DNA of 64,000 nucleotides from contig OY829330.1 of the NCBI GenBank assembly GCA_963691655.1, forward strand, positions 16,836,815 through 16,900,814, read 5' to 3'. Source of the stretch: Toxonevra muliebris (lineage: Eukaryota; Arthropoda; Insecta; Diptera; Pallopteridae). The position numbers were made by a program, and so were the translations under genes. The notes beneath the pieces are model-generated. The model made no database searches. It was not told where the DNA came from and saw only the letters and a list, made by a program, of their open reading frames with translations. This document shows positions 22,329 through 32,925 of this stretch, piece after piece; the stretch's first letter is position 1; every line of letters begins with the position of its first letter.

Positions 22329-22475
22329 ACAAACGAAATGCTAAATTTGCCAGAAATTCACTCTCGTCTGTCTGCACTATTACCGAAATTCCTCTTTTGT
22401 CGTGTGTCCACCTAAATTTGAAATTCAGATTTTAAACGAAATCCACTCGTTTGTTCGCAGGATTATGCAGTGGAA
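22329..22475 (-). mobile_element. MITE ends of family A inserted in or abutting the mariner relic
   Basis: The plus strand carries AAATTTGCCAGAAATTCACT ending GTCTGCACTATT, the reverse of the end type at 5854. It is followed by CGAAATTCCTCTTTTGTCG and GTGTGTCCACCTAAATTTG, the reverse of 56212-56290. The two blocks are joined in the same way, so this is a rearranged copy of the element at 56205-57236. Confidence 0.65.
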
Positions 22476-22974
22476 AATCTAAGATCTGTTTTGAGCACAG
22501 TAACCACTACACTGGGAGAAAAATAACATATTAATTCGATTTTCATCTCAATTCAGTACAACTCTAAACTCGATGGATATAATATTAAACACAATAAATT
22601 AAAGCAGACTTTTCTCCGGGGAGCCCTGCCAGTTTATCTAAGACAATTTAAGGGGACTTTTCGTTTTTCGTTTTCTAAAAAACACCTGAGTAACAAAATG
22701 GCAGCCGTTTGAAAAATATATATATTTGTGAAGCAATTTTTGACCCCGAAAACTGAATTCTCTTTCAATTGCACAAAGATTCATATGAATTGGTTCATCC
22801 GTTGAAACTGTAGAGCGCACGCTGAAAAATGCTGTTTCCAGAAACACGCATTTGAAGTTTAACGTTATAAAAAATCCAGCCAACGGACGCACTATAGGGT
22901 ATTTGACAACAAAAGCTGACCAAAATTAGTTTTTATAATCGAATTCTTAGCGTCCCGAGATGTTTCCTTTGTAA
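22476..22974. other. Unassigned interval
   Basis: No motif was recognised. The minus-strand frame at 22638-22892 matches no family I know, and its composition is that of the surrounding DNA. Confidence 0.35.
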
Positions 22975-23475
22975 ATGGGTTAAATCGGTTCGAAATCATG
23001 CCCACCCACCATATAAGGGAAATTTTCAAAGTGTGATATCATGTAAAATACTAAAGTAAATTCAATACAATTCTAAACACATATTAGCATAGACAATATC
23101 TGGAACTAAAATCAATTAAATCACTCGGTAACCACGCCCACCTCCTATATAAGTGTAATTTTCAAAGCGTGACATCAGGCAAAATATTGAAGTAAATTAA
23201 ATGAAACTAAACACACTCATTTATATTGATTGGCTTATAAAACATTAAGTATAAAAATCAACCAAATCCCTCGGTAACCAACCACGCCCACACACCATAT
23301 AAGTGAAATTTTCAAAGCGTGAAATCAGGCAAAATACTAAAGTACATAAAAGCAATAAAACCAAAATTAATTTTTATAATGGTTTAGAATGACGAAAAGA
23401 ACATTCGGTGAAAACTCTACTGAATCCAGTAGTAACCATGCCCACCTTATATAGCTATAAGTAAAATTTTAAAAA
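22975..23475. repeat. Four-unit tandem array, 136-155 bp units
   Basis: The core CA(C/T)GCCCAC occurs at 22997, 23133, 23283 and 23438. Each time it is preceded by a TAACCA- or TAAATC-like stretch and followed by ATATAAG, GAAATTTTCAAAG, GTGA-ATCA and AAAATACTAAAGTA. The units are diverged. Such arrays often lie in transposon untranslated regions, but no host element is visible. Confidence 0.75.
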
Positions 23476-24009
23476 AGTATAAGTGTATTTCGAGGTTGAA
23501 TATGTAAGTTATTTAGGAAGATCCTGTGTAATAGATATGAAAACGCCTATTTTAGAGAAAACAAATTATAGTTTGAAATATGGACTGTAGGGTATAACAA
23601 TAAAGTTGAAAGCAAAAGACGAAGCAGAACGTAAAATTCTTTACATTGGCAATAATAATATAAAGTGGTTAAATTTGGAAATCAAAACTGGAATTTACTT
23701 AGAAAAACTTTGCTATTTTCCAGAGAGGCAAAAAAGGCACTTCAAAATTTTGCAAACCAATTGATGATAGTCTACTTCAAGGGTAGATAATAGAAATATA
23801 ATGAGGACTCACGAAAGAAACAACTTTAACGCCATATAACGTAAGTGTAGGTAATTCAGATCGATTTTTATAAAAAAATGTTTTAATACAAAATTAAAGC
23901 ATATTTCTTCCTTTACCAAAAAAAAAAAAAATCTTAAATTTGTTTTAATAGTTACTAAGGTAATGTCACCTCCAAAAAACTGGGTTGCATATGATTCGGA
24001 TCGAAAAAT
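23476..24009. other. Unassigned; ends in a dispersed repeat
   Basis: AT-rich. At 23945-24009, TTACTAAGGTAATGTCACCTC and TTGCATATGATTCGGATCG match 29588-29650. The LOA-like LINE begins directly after this, so it may have inserted into this repeat. Confidence 0.5.
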
Positions 24010-24015
24010 TGAGTT

Positions 24016-24720
24016 TTAGTCTCCTCCTGGCCAGGGATGGGCATTCGTACATAAAATGGAGGACAGAAGACAGAAGTCATTGAATGGCAGTCCAAGTCTT
24101 GCAGCATATATCCCCATTATGCAGTGTCCCGTGAGCACCGTAGTCGTAATCCTGATGGAGTTTTTGCTAAGGTTGAGTAGCTGTCTAGTCCGTCTATTGT
24201 CCATAGTAGTCCATTTTAGCCTGGTAATACCACAGGTATGCTCCGCTAGCCAGGATCCTTTTGCTTCCTCAAGGTAGTTTTGCTTAATGGCCAATTTAAT
24301 AGATGTAAGAGGGCCAGCAATGGTACAGGAAGGTGATACATCTGTAAGTAGCGAGCCCTGTTTTGCTAACTCGTCGGCATTGCAGTTACCTGAAATATCC
24401 ATATGTCCAGGTACCCAATATAGGTGGACCTGCAAGTGACTCGATAAAATGTTGAGTGAAGATCGGCAGTCAAGAACCAGCTTTGATGTAGTGAAAACAC
24501 CGGCAAGGGACTTGATTGCTGCTTGGCTGTCCGTGTAGATGCAGATATTCGTATCGAATGAATCGTTGCGAATAAGCCACTTGGTCGCTTAATAGACAGC
24601 CATTACTTCCGCTTGAAACACGCTGCAATGGTCAGGAAGTGGGAAAGAGAGTCTGAGATCTAACTTACTAGAGAAGATGCTACAGCCGACTCTTTACTCC
24701 AATTTGGATCCATCTGTACA
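24016..24720 (-). pseudogene. LINE RNase H domain relic
   Basis: Minus-strand reading: TDGSKLE, then LSFPLPDHCSVFQAEVMAVY, a stop, then NICIYTDSQAAIKSLAGVF, then HLYWVPGHMDISGNCNADEL and AKQGS. The acidic residues of RNase H are visible in order: D in TDGS, E in FQAE, D in YTDSQAA, and the GN..AD motif. It continues KWTTMDNRRTRQLLNLSKNS and IRITTTVLTGHC, as in insect LOA/I-type ORF2 proteins, and ends before the usual zinc-knuckle tail. Only one or two stops interrupt this domain, making it one of the better kept pieces. Confidence 0.85.
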
Positions 24721-24940
24721 GATGTCAATTGAATTTTTAGTGACCACCTAGTTATTAACCGATTCCTCTTTACTGGGGATATGGGTGAAGAACGTATGGT
24801 TTAAATTAGGGGTAGAGCAAATGTAGTCTACGTTAGTTGGTATGGACGTATCATGGATTAGAATCTTGGCATGGCCCGCGTTCGACCTGGTGCAGAGAGT
24901 TAGGGCACTGAGTCTGGCAGCAGAGCACTTAGCTTGTTAC

Positions 24941-26250
24941 TTAACCAAAGCATTGCGAAGAAAGCTTTCGTAGAGGTAGTACGGAGAGCCCAGTAATCAA
25001 TGTGGCTGCCGTTCTTCTAACCTTATCCAGTTGTTTAGGGTTGACCGCCTTTGCAGTAGCTGGCCACCAGAAGACGGATCCATAAAGAAGATTAGGCTCG
25101 ACCACTGCTAAATAGAGCCAGGAAGTGACTCGAGGTTGAAGACTCCATCTTGTTCCTAATGCCCTCTTACAGCAGTAGAGAGCGCAAGAGGCTTTCCGTA
25201 CTCTCTCTGCTATATTAGCTTTCCATTGAAGTTTAGGATCAAGAACAAGTCTTAAATATTTGACGCGCTTGCTTAGACAAAGCGAGGAACCATTAATTTT
25301 GGGTAAGGCAAAAGTTGGTATTTCATACTTTCTAGTGAAGAGCATAACCTCTGTTTTGGCAGGATTTACATTAAGACCGAATTCATGGCACCAGTGAGAC
25401 AGAATGCTAAGTGAGTGATTTAGCGTTCTGAAAGAGTTGACACGTATTTGCCGGACACTGCAATCGCAATGTCATCAGCATAAGCTATTATTTTGCAGTC
25501 GATTTGATCTAATCTGTTAAGCAGTCAGTTCACCGCCAGATTCCAAATAAGAGGCGATACTACACCTCCTTGTGGTGTGCTTCTATTGACAACCTTTTTG
25601 ACTTTATCATTTCTAATAGAGGAGCGATGATACGTGTTTAAGTAGTTGTCCTATAAATTTAACCAGATTATCATCAAGATTAAGATTTATTGATGCATTA
25701 ACGACAGCGTCGGGGCAGACATTTTGGAAAGCCCCCTTGATATCGAGAAACACTGCAAGCGTGTATTTTTTATTGGAAATTGATTTCTCAACTTCCTTAA
25801 TGAGTATATGTAGCGCTGTTTTTACAGACTTCTCTTTGGTATAGGCATGCTGTGATTTGGATATAAGAATGGGATTGATATGGAAATCAAGAACCCTTTC
25901 TGATGTTTTTAAGAGGAAGGAGAACAGACTGATAGGTCTGAAGTCTTTTGGTTTGGTATGGCACGCCTTCCCTGCCTTGGGTATGAAGACTACACGATGA
26001 GAATTTTAAGCAAGCATTATAAATTTACAATAGCCATTATGTTACGTGTTCAGCCCCTTGCTGAATATCCGCTGGAATGATACCATCTGGCCGTTGAGGT
26101 TTATAGGGGCTGAAGGATTTGATGGCCCACTTTAGAAGAGTGTCGGTAAATTGGAAAGGGGAGGGGTAACTTAAAGGATGATCCGTCACAGGAGGACTAT
26201 GATCAACGAAGGTTTCACTCCCCGGGAAATAAGTATTCAGGAGGACCTCT
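24941..26250 (-). pseudogene. LINE reverse transcriptase relic (LOA-like)
   Basis: Minus-strand blocks in order: FSPYKPQRPDGIIPADIQQ (about 26100), VFLDIKGAFQNV (about 25740, catalytic aspartate), STPQGGVVSPLIWNLAV (about 25550), IAYADDIAIAVSGKY (about 25480, the intact YADD catalytic pair), then VMLFTRKYEIPTFALP, RVKYLRLVLDPKLQWKAN and LLYGSVFWWP. The palm motifs are recognisable and partly intact, but frame changes between blocks prevent translation. The domain sits between the endonuclease end and RNase H, as expected. Confidence 0.85.
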
Positions 26251-26279
26251 AAGGTCTCTATCCCAGAATCAGTCCAGTG

Positions 26280-26850
26280 ACCATCAGCTTTCTGGACACA
26301 ATCGAGAACCCTCGGGATCGTATTGAGGAGTTTTCGAAGTCGGCTGGTCTCGGAGGAGCTTTCTATGCTACCACAGAAGTTCCTCCAAGACGCCCTTTTG
26401 GCTTCTCTTATAGCGTACTTAAGTTCCCTTTGTTTAGATTTAAAGGGAAACCAGTTATTGAAAGCCTTAGCTCTATTAAAGAGTCTTCTACATACTTTTA
26501 GTAGCTCTGCAATCTCCGCGGTCCACCATAAAGATTTGGTCTTACCACTAGGTTTGGAGTAATTGCATGCTAATTTGGCAGCAGTGTTAAAAAGTGCTGT
26601 AATAGAGTTTCCCTCTCGATCAATATCGCAGTGGTTATTAATAGTGGGTGGAGCAGGCTGTATGCCAGACTCAATAATGCAATGGAACTTTGTCCAGTCA
26701 GTACGCTTTCTATTGATGAGGCTAATAGCACCTGCAGAGTCTGTAGAATTTAGTTTATCAATGGTGAAGTTAATATAATTATGATCAGAAAAGGAGCACT
26801 CTTTCGAGATACTCCAGGGCTGCGGATGCAGTGATGGAGTGGTGAAGGTT
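26280..26850 (-). pseudogene. LINE endonuclease end and linker
   Basis: Minus-strand reading WSISKECSFSDHNYINFTID (about 26820, holding the SDH motif of APE-type endonucleases) continues in one open frame through ISLINRKRTDWTKFHCIIES, SLWWTAEIAELLKVCRRLFN and RELKYAIREAKRASWRNFCG to LRKLLNTIPRVLDC. This frame is about 160 codons without a stop. Upstream, 26850-27130, the main part of the endonuclease is degraded or missing. Confidence 0.8.
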
Positions 26851-27139
26851 AATCTGTTGAACCTTCACCATCATTTGGGTGAACGATCATGGTGACGTCA
26901 ATGTCCTCCTCTTAAGACAAAGGAGGAGCATCGGCGTCTGTGGCGACGAGCCCCATTTTTCCGAGAAAAACGCCAACTAGTTCAGAGGTCGATATGACAC
27001 TCCCATCATCGCAGAGAGTGTCGATGTCTGACTGAGGCAAGGTCTCTTAAAAAGGCCGCAGCTTCTGCTGAAGGCTCCTCGTTGGTTTCCTGTAAAGTGA
27101 CTAACTTATCGCATCTATAGGCTCTGAGAGAGATCGACC

Positions 27140-27900
27140 CTAAATCGTAGTTGATCTCTCCCCTGCTGGCATTGAGAGGTGACAGCGACTTTCATTTAAA
27201 ATGATGAGCGCTTCACGAAAGTGGCCCTTGGGATCGCTGACCTTGTCAACCTTCCAATCGTGGGTGGGAAGCTCAAGGTTGCTTAATTTGATGAGCTCCA
27301 GGATTTCATCCGGCGAAGAGGGTTCTGCGGGAATCCAAGTCTTGGAGTGTGGGCGATAGGAGATTTGGTCTTTTGGTACAGCCGCAAGCTTAGCACCGGG
27401 CCAAACCTCCCCCAACACCGTAATGGCAGTCTTGTACAGATCCATGGAGCGTTGGTCTGTACAAGCCACCAATTTAATATGGCCAACCGGCATCACGACA
27501 AATGGGCGACGGACCTGGGTTAGCCGCAACAATATCTTTGTAAATGTTGCGGAGGGTCGCTTGCACCAATCTCCAGTTGTCTGAAGATATGGTGCCGTCT
27601 CTATTAATGAAATCGATGATGGCCCAGATGAGACCATCTTTCGCGGCTTGATTGAAAGGCCGATTTAGTTTCGGCCTGGGGGGTGCCAGTCTTGGCGGAC
27701 AGTCTGGGCGGCTTGCTCAGTCGACCTCTGCCGTTTCTGATTAGCCTTCGGGGAGGGTGGCGGGCGTGGACGGGCTCTAGAATTCTGTTGAGTCCATAAG
27801 AGAGCAGCCTTATCTCTTTCAGAGAGCGAGGAAGGATCAAGGTGCTCCAGCCTATTCAGGATCCTTCTGGTCCTGTATTCCCTTGTTGACGCGGTGATAT
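27140..27900 (-). pseudogene. LINE ORF1 protein relic (DUF4780-like)
   Basis: On the minus strand the first part reads RTRRILNRLEHLDPSSLSER, DKAALLWTQQNSRARPRPPP, SPKANQKRQRSTEQAAQ. It then gives LIWAIIDFINRDG with TISSDNWRLVQATLRNIYKD, and after a frame change IKLVACTDQRSMDLYKTAIT, VLGEVWPGAKLAAVPKDQ, RPHSKTWIPAEP, and LPTHDWKVDKV. A proline/arginine-rich N-terminus followed by this domain resembles the DUF4780 proteins found as ORF1 of insect LOA-type elements. It is probably the nucleic-acid-binding partner of the RT. The link to DUF4780 is by recalled pattern. Confidence 0.7.
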
Positions 27901-28049
27901 GCGCGCGACCACCAGAGGTGGAAGCGGTGCTGGGCCTGAATTGGTGGAGGTCAAGGCCGGTTTAGTTGCCGAATCCCGGGCTACACCAGTAAGACGAATG
28001 GGCGGCACCAAATCGGAAATGAAAGTTTAAAATGAGAATTTTAATAACG

Positions 28050-28300
28050 TCGACCATTTAAAAAAAAAATTTATTTTTAAAATTTAGTTTGAAGTATTTA
28101 AATAATACCCTTAAAGTTTAAAAATGGGATCTGCATTAGTTTAGGAGATACATGAATTAAAGTACATAGCTACCACGCTCAGTGCGACACCTATGTAGCT
28201 ATCTTCTAAACTAATGTGGATCCCATTGTGAAATTTTAAGGACATTATTTCAATACCTTAAGCAAAATTTTGAAAAATTATTTTTATATAAAATGGTCGA
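28050..28300. mobile_element. Palindromic MITE, 251 bp
   Basis: The ends are TCGACCATTT and AAATGGTCGA. Inner arms ATGGGATCTGCATTAGTTTA and TAAACTAATGTGGATCCCAT pair with one small bulge, as do flanking stretches. The whole element can fold back on itself. It lies 30 bp upstream of the LINE ORF1. Confidence 0.75.
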
Positions 28301-28529
28301 AGTTAGTTTGTTTTCAAACTTTTACTTCCGGTTTGGTGCAAAAAAAATTTTTAATTTCCGGTCTAATTCCATAATTGAAAAGAACAGTAAATTTCCTATT
28401 TGAATTACCACGTTCTATATTATATTGTAAAATTCATATTTTCAAGAAGTTCAATTAGGCCGAATTTCAGAACTTCACATCTTTTTACGCTTTAGCGGCA
28501 TTTTTGACATAGATATGGATATCTGAAAA

Positions 28530-28720
28530 TCTTTTATATGCAAGTTAAATGCTTTTTCCATACAAAATCCAAAACCTATTGTAAAACATCCTTAAAAATC
28601 ACGGTTTTCGGAGTAGCGCATCCAGTTTTCACAATTTTAAATTTTTTTTTTCATTTTAATTGGTTTTTAACACCCTATTTTCATATTCTGCTGTCGCAAT
28701 TAAGATCTGAAATACTTTAG
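28530..28720 (+). repeat. Dispersed repeat E, partial copy
   Basis: TTTTTCCATACAAAATCC, GAGTAGCGCATCCAGTTTTC, CACCCTATTTTCATATTCT and GCAAAATAAGCCA are shared in order with 55338-55498. That copy lies beside the large palindrome at 53822-55352. Confidence 0.7.
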
Positions 28721-29122
28721 CAAAATAAGCCATCTAATGTATAGCCATATATAGGGATTTGATGTATAATCTATATGCTAGGTAAATAATTCAAATTAAA
28801 ACAATTCTTTTACAAACTTAAAAATTTATAAGATATCATTATCTTTTATATATAATAGCCCAATTCACTACTATAAATTGCAAATGGTCTTGCATCATTG
28901 CAAATGCAAATTTTTATTCCATATCGCATACATTTGTTGTTGTGATTGCAAAAATATTTTGCAATTGCTCCAAATCATAGTTGCATTATTTTTCTTTTAC
29001 TCAATGCATCGAGAACGATATGTCCGCATATACGCATCTGTAATTGTATCTTTTTTCCGCGCTTTAAGTTTTTCTTCCTGTCGATTTGAAATTTTATTAG
29101 ATGTGAAAATCTTACATAACGT

Positions 29123-29192
29123 CGCCTGAGAATTGATTTGGCGTATAGGTATATAAATTTGTACTCACATACGCCAAATCAATTCTCAGGCG
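29123..29192. repeat. Perfect 24-bp inverted repeat with 22-nt loop
   Basis: The arms at 29123-29146 and 29169-29192 are exact reverse complements (CGCCTGAGAATTGATTTGGC and so on). The loop is AT-rich. Such a hairpin can be the end of a foldback element or an RNA hairpin if transcribed. Confidence 0.85.
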
Positions 29193-29216
29193 ATGATAAG
29201 TGCTTTCCGCATTTAA

Positions 29217-29419
29217 ACTTAGAAAGGCAACATGGGTGACCAGTCACCCCACTACTTTTTAAAAGCACCGCAGAGAGATTTGCCTTTACTGCATTCAATA
29301 AAAATAAGAAACAATGTATTTTTATTGAAGTAAATAAGTGATTTTATAATAAATAAGTTTGATTCTTCTGTTTAACATATTTGCTATTTACATAGATAAA
29401 AAGTGTTGCCTTTCTAAGG
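29217..29419. mobile_element. piggyBac-type MITE, 203 bp, TTAA duplicated
   Basis: TTAA flanks both sides (29213-29216 and 29420-29423). The left end is ACTTAGAAAGGCAAC and the right end, reversed, is CCTTAGAAAGGCAAC, 14 of 15 identical. TTAA duplication is the piggyBac hallmark. It is non-coding and contains GGGTGACCAGTCACCC, a near-perfect palindrome. Confidence 0.8.
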
Positions 29420-29839
29420 TTAATGTACAAAGCAAAATTTTTATAATGCCGAGCGAGAAGGGAACTGGACGTTACAGTTATCTTACATCTTACGTTACAG
29501 TTATTCTTACATTTTACACATTTGAAATTTTGCCCATACCGTGATCTAAAATGTTTACACATCAAAAATTAATTTTTTTTTTAATAGTTAGTGAGGTAAC
29601 ACAACCTCGAAAAAAATGCATTGCATGTAATTCGGATCGAAAAATAGAGTGTGCATGTAAGCCGAATCAATGATGTATGTAAGTCGGACCAGCAAAGTTT
29701 ATAGCAAATTGATTTTTTTACTTCGATCGCTGTGATTTCCTCCACACAAACACAAAGCAGAAAAGAATGCGTATGAGCTTTGCGTTTGAAATTATTTTTC
29801 ATTTGCATGAATGTAACTATATATTACTAATTTGATCAC

Positions 29840-29955
29840 AGTATTTCATACTGATGTGTGGATGAGTTGGTTAGAAGGGAAGGTAAAGTAGTGGATGTAG
29901 GAAAGAGTTTTGGAATAGTGAGTTCGAATTCCACTTGAAGCGGGACCAAACATTT
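29840..29955 (+). repeat. tRNA-like SINE, copy 1
   Basis: An A-box-like TGGATGAGTTGGTTAGAAGG is followed 65 bases on by a B-box-like GAGTTCGAATTCCAC. The upstream TATATATTACTAATTTGATC is repeated before copy 2. No cloverleaf forms, so this is a tRNA-derived SINE and not a tRNA gene. Confidence 0.6.
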
Positions 29956-30097
29956 CTTTTTGTCAATATATTTCTTTTTTATCGGTATGGTGGGAAAAAA
30001 TAAATATACAACAAAAAACAATTACCAAGAAAGGTGAATATACAACATGCAAACACACAAAAGGCATTATTATATATTACTAATGTGATCACGATAT

Positions 30098-30222
30098 TTT
30101 TTAAAGGTTTGTGGCTTAGTGAGTTAAGGAGGAGAGTAAAGTTGTGATTGTGCAAAGAAATTATGAGTTTTTCTTGGTGTCATGAGTTCGAATCCCACTA
30201 CAGGGGAACCCACCAATTGATT
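30098..30222 (+). repeat. tRNA-like SINE, copy 2
   Basis: TGGCTTAGTGAGTTAAGGAGG-type A-box and GAGTTCGAATCCCAC B-box, with the same upstream ATATATTACTAATGTGATC and downstream GGGA-CCA-CA as copy 1, about 275 bases away. The pair is either a tandem duplication or two insertions. Confidence 0.6.
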
Positions 30223-31370
30223 CTTTTTTTATACAAATAATTAATATTTTTTATACTCTTATATAAAACTGTAACTTGACTTCATGGACATAAGCCCATC
30301 AATAACTCAGATAATTTTTGGGTATATCTCCACAATCAGAGATTTAGTACAAGGACTTTAATTGGAAATGTAATGGCGTAGGAAAAAAGTTTGTGAAATT
30401 GAAAAAAGGGGACATGGCATCTCCTATATAATCTGAGTTTTAGCTATGGAATATCTCAGTATTCATTTGTGGCACGTCTATAAAAAACGTTATTTGTCAA
30501 TGGCATTCTATGAAAAAATATGGATAGGCGTGGCCTTTTCCGTTCAACTCTAATGCTTTTATATATATTTCTTAGAAACTATTTTTAGTTCAGTACTAAG
30601 ATTTGGAATGATGATATGATTTGTCAATGGAGTTTGGTGGGTAAAGTATGGGTAGACTTGAGTTAGTGACTGTTCCACCTGGTTTTATAAGGTATATTTA
30701 CTAAATTATTTGTGGTTAGAGAACTTTGATTGTTAATGGAAAATGCTAGAAAAAAATGAATGGAATAAAAAAAAATATACGTGACACCTCCCATGCAAAC
30801 AAAATGTTTGAAACTGTATACCTGAGAAACCATTGCAAATAATACACTGGCACTTTGTGTGTAAAGGCGGATGGTTAGTAGTAGTTGTTGCCTTATTTTG
30901 CTAAGGCCCTAACATCAGTTTTTCAGTATAGAGTTTTCGATGGATTATGATAAAAAATGTGCCCTGTACCGAAAATTTTAGAAACCTACACTGAAAACTT
31001 GCAATCTTTTCTTTTAGTTCAAATTAAAAATGCTCGAAATAGTACTCCAAATACAAAAATGTTTATTGCTTCTCCTGTAAAATTTGAAAAATGCAAGCAA
31101 TCAAAATTTAGTTGTAAAGGATGTATGTTGATAGTTATTAGAGAGCCATAGTAAGAAAGATGGTGAAGGTTTGTATGTTAAGATGGGATGTTGATAGCAA
31201 TAACTGAGAAGAATGTTGACACCATTAAACACTTGGAAGTGGAACTTCCATGATAAGTGCAATGATTCGATTTTGATCGGAGACTGGCACGCTCATTACC
31301 CCTACTTTGCCAGGTCCGGACAACGAAGCCCAGCTAGTACTTTATATTTTATTTAATTTCAGCAGTATGT
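30223..31370. other. Degenerate repeat region, no gene
   Basis: Related segments with (T)GTCAATGG or TTAATGG followed by an ATGG-TAG-type stretch recur near 30494, 30619 and 30730, suggesting a worn tandem repeat of about 115-125 bp. No coding frame was recognised. A string AAGCCCAGCTAGT near 31326 recalls a Helitron end but lacks a stem-loop. Confidence 0.35.
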
Positions 31371-32427
31371 AGTACATCTGACAGCTCTACATGTATCAAC
31401 ATCGCGTCTCGCTCACGAGGTTTTTTCAAATTTTCGAAATACACTGGCGAGACGAGAGCTCGCCTCGCTGCATTGTATATGCACACATTGAATGAAAATT
31501 TGTCGACGTGACGCTTTCTAACATCGCCTCGCGTTCTCGCTCCATTGTAAATGGGGCTTTAAACGCTAAAAAGCAGAGAGGTTCTGCTATATAGTAAAAA
31601 TAATAACAACTTACATACCTATACATGGATCAGTGGCGAATACAAGAGGGGGAAATGAAGGCAATTCTATGCTAATGTCTCGTGCGGTTGAAAATTGAAG
31701 CAAATTTTAAATACAAACAAAAAGGTAAAAATAATTAGTTAATGTTGTTTTTAGTTATTGCAATTTACTTTCAATTATAAGAATAAGGAAAAATCTTGCT
31801 GATTAAATCAAAATGTTGTCAAAAATAATTCTTCTGTGAAAGATGCAACACAATCACACGCAACGTTACAGTCTGAAATTATAAAAATTCTTCTTTTTTT
31901 TTTTGCTCTAAATCTATTTGATTGCCAAATAGCTAAAATGTATTTTTTCTGTCAGTTTTTGGTCCAATTTATTGTTTGTAATGAGCAACCAAGCATGCAT
32001 TAGCGTCCCAGCTTTTTTTCAGTAAAAAAATATCTCTTGTCAATATTTGCAATATATTTATAGCAAACAATGAGCACAACTCAGGAAAATAAAAATTATA
32101 TTGATATTTTGAAGAAAAATCAAATGAGAATTACATACGAAAAACCTCATCCCACAGTTGAACCACTGGTGTAAGTCCATCAGTCAAAAAATCCGGGGTA
32201 AATTTTATTTTCCCCTAGTTTTTATTTGCATACTTTTTGAAGTTTTAATAACATTACGTTCGGGTTTTCTTTGTTTTATGAACACATATATTAGATCAAG
32301 CCGTTATAGCTCCACAGTTTCTGGTACTAATGCAATGCGAGGTTTACGAATTGCCCGCTTTCACATAAATATCAATTTCGGAAGTGAAGAATTTTTGTAA
32401 GGTCGCCCAAGGATAAAATGGTTTCAG
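31371..32427. other. Unassigned interval
   Basis: At 31400-31550 ATCGCGTCTCGCTC and ATCGCCTCGCGTTCTCGCTC recur in a GC-rich patch, perhaps an old MITE. The rest is AT-rich and without recognised frames. Confidence 0.35.
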
Positions 32428-32722
32428 CAGTGTGGCCAACTCAGCGCTTTTCCCGCTGATTTTATTGCTTTTTGAAAATTAAAGCGCGGAAAAAAGTGAT
32501 TTAGCGCTAAGCGCGTTTTTTCAATTTAAAATATCTTCGAAAAATCAAAGAAATTTTCATTGACTAGAAGTTTCAGATGTGTGCCTGTATTAGTGAAAAA
32601 GTATAAATATATTGAGTTTTCTCGCACTTTTATAAGGGAAAAAATTTAACGCTTTTTTAAAGAAAATACTCGTTTCATTCTTCATTTTAGCGGCTTTTGA
32701 AAAACAAAAGCTGGCCACACTG
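32428..32722. mobile_element. hAT-type MITE, 295 bp (family G)
   Basis: The ends are CAGTGTGGCCAACTCAGCGC and, reversed, CAGTGTGGCCAGCTTTTG. The 8-bp flanks are GGTTTCAG (32420-32427) and GCTTTCAG (32723-32730), 7 of 8 identical. A second family member is at 36625-37572. It is non-coding. Confidence 0.85.
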
Positions 32723-32780
32723 GCTTTCAGGTTATTGCTGATAAAATTGTCTTTGTCTCTTTACCAAAGTTCTATGTTTT

Positions 32781-32925
32781 ATGAAAAATCTAGGCATAGG
32801 GCAGGACAGCACTTGTCGCTTTTGTCAAGCGGAAAATGAGACACCGGAATACATCCTTCTACAGTGTGAGGCACTCACTTTATACAGGAAACATTTTTGG
32901 GGGGAAAATAAAAAATTCTGCATAT
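32781..32925 (+). pseudogene. LINE ORF2 C-terminal cysteine motif fragment
   Basis: The frame reads MKNLGIGQDSTCRFCQAENE, TPEYILLQCEALTLYRK. This is the C-terminal zinc-knuckle-like tail of insect LINE ORF2 proteins (C..C, ...PEHLL..C), with tyrosine where histidine is usual. It is an isolated fragment. The same kind of tail follows the RNase H at 63640-63860. Confidence 0.7.

Larger units (their letters stand above)
24010..28020 (-). mobile_element. LOA-clade-like non-LTR retrotransposon, about 4 kb, decayed
   Basis: On the minus strand, from 28020 down to 24010, the order is ORF1, endonuclease end, reverse transcriptase and RNase H. This order, with a C-terminal RNase H, fits the LOA or I clades. 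It is the longest recognisable element in the window. The 3' end stops within the ORF2 C-terminus: compare 63640-63860, where the cysteine-rich tail is present. The element is therefore 3'-truncated or interrupted. Stops and frame changes occur throughout. Confidence 0.8.
28735..29565 (-). mobile_element. Dispersed element F, copy 1, with nested insertions
   Basis: Its two ends match those of 40845-41485 in inverse orientation. The right end (29440-29565) matches GATGTGTAAACATTTTAG, CACGGTATGGGCAAAATT and GTAAGATAACTGTAACGTCC. The left end (28735-28840) matches TTTGATGTATAATCTATAT and AAACAATTCTTTTA. The middles differ: this copy holds a TTAA-flanked MITE (29217-29419) and a perfect hairpin (29123-29192). 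Confidence 0.65.

Noticed and set aside
31290..31340. Third Helitron 3' end (AAGCCCAGCTAGT)
   Set aside because: CTAG followed by T is present, but there is no stem-loop at the right distance and no similarity to the two clear elements upstream.
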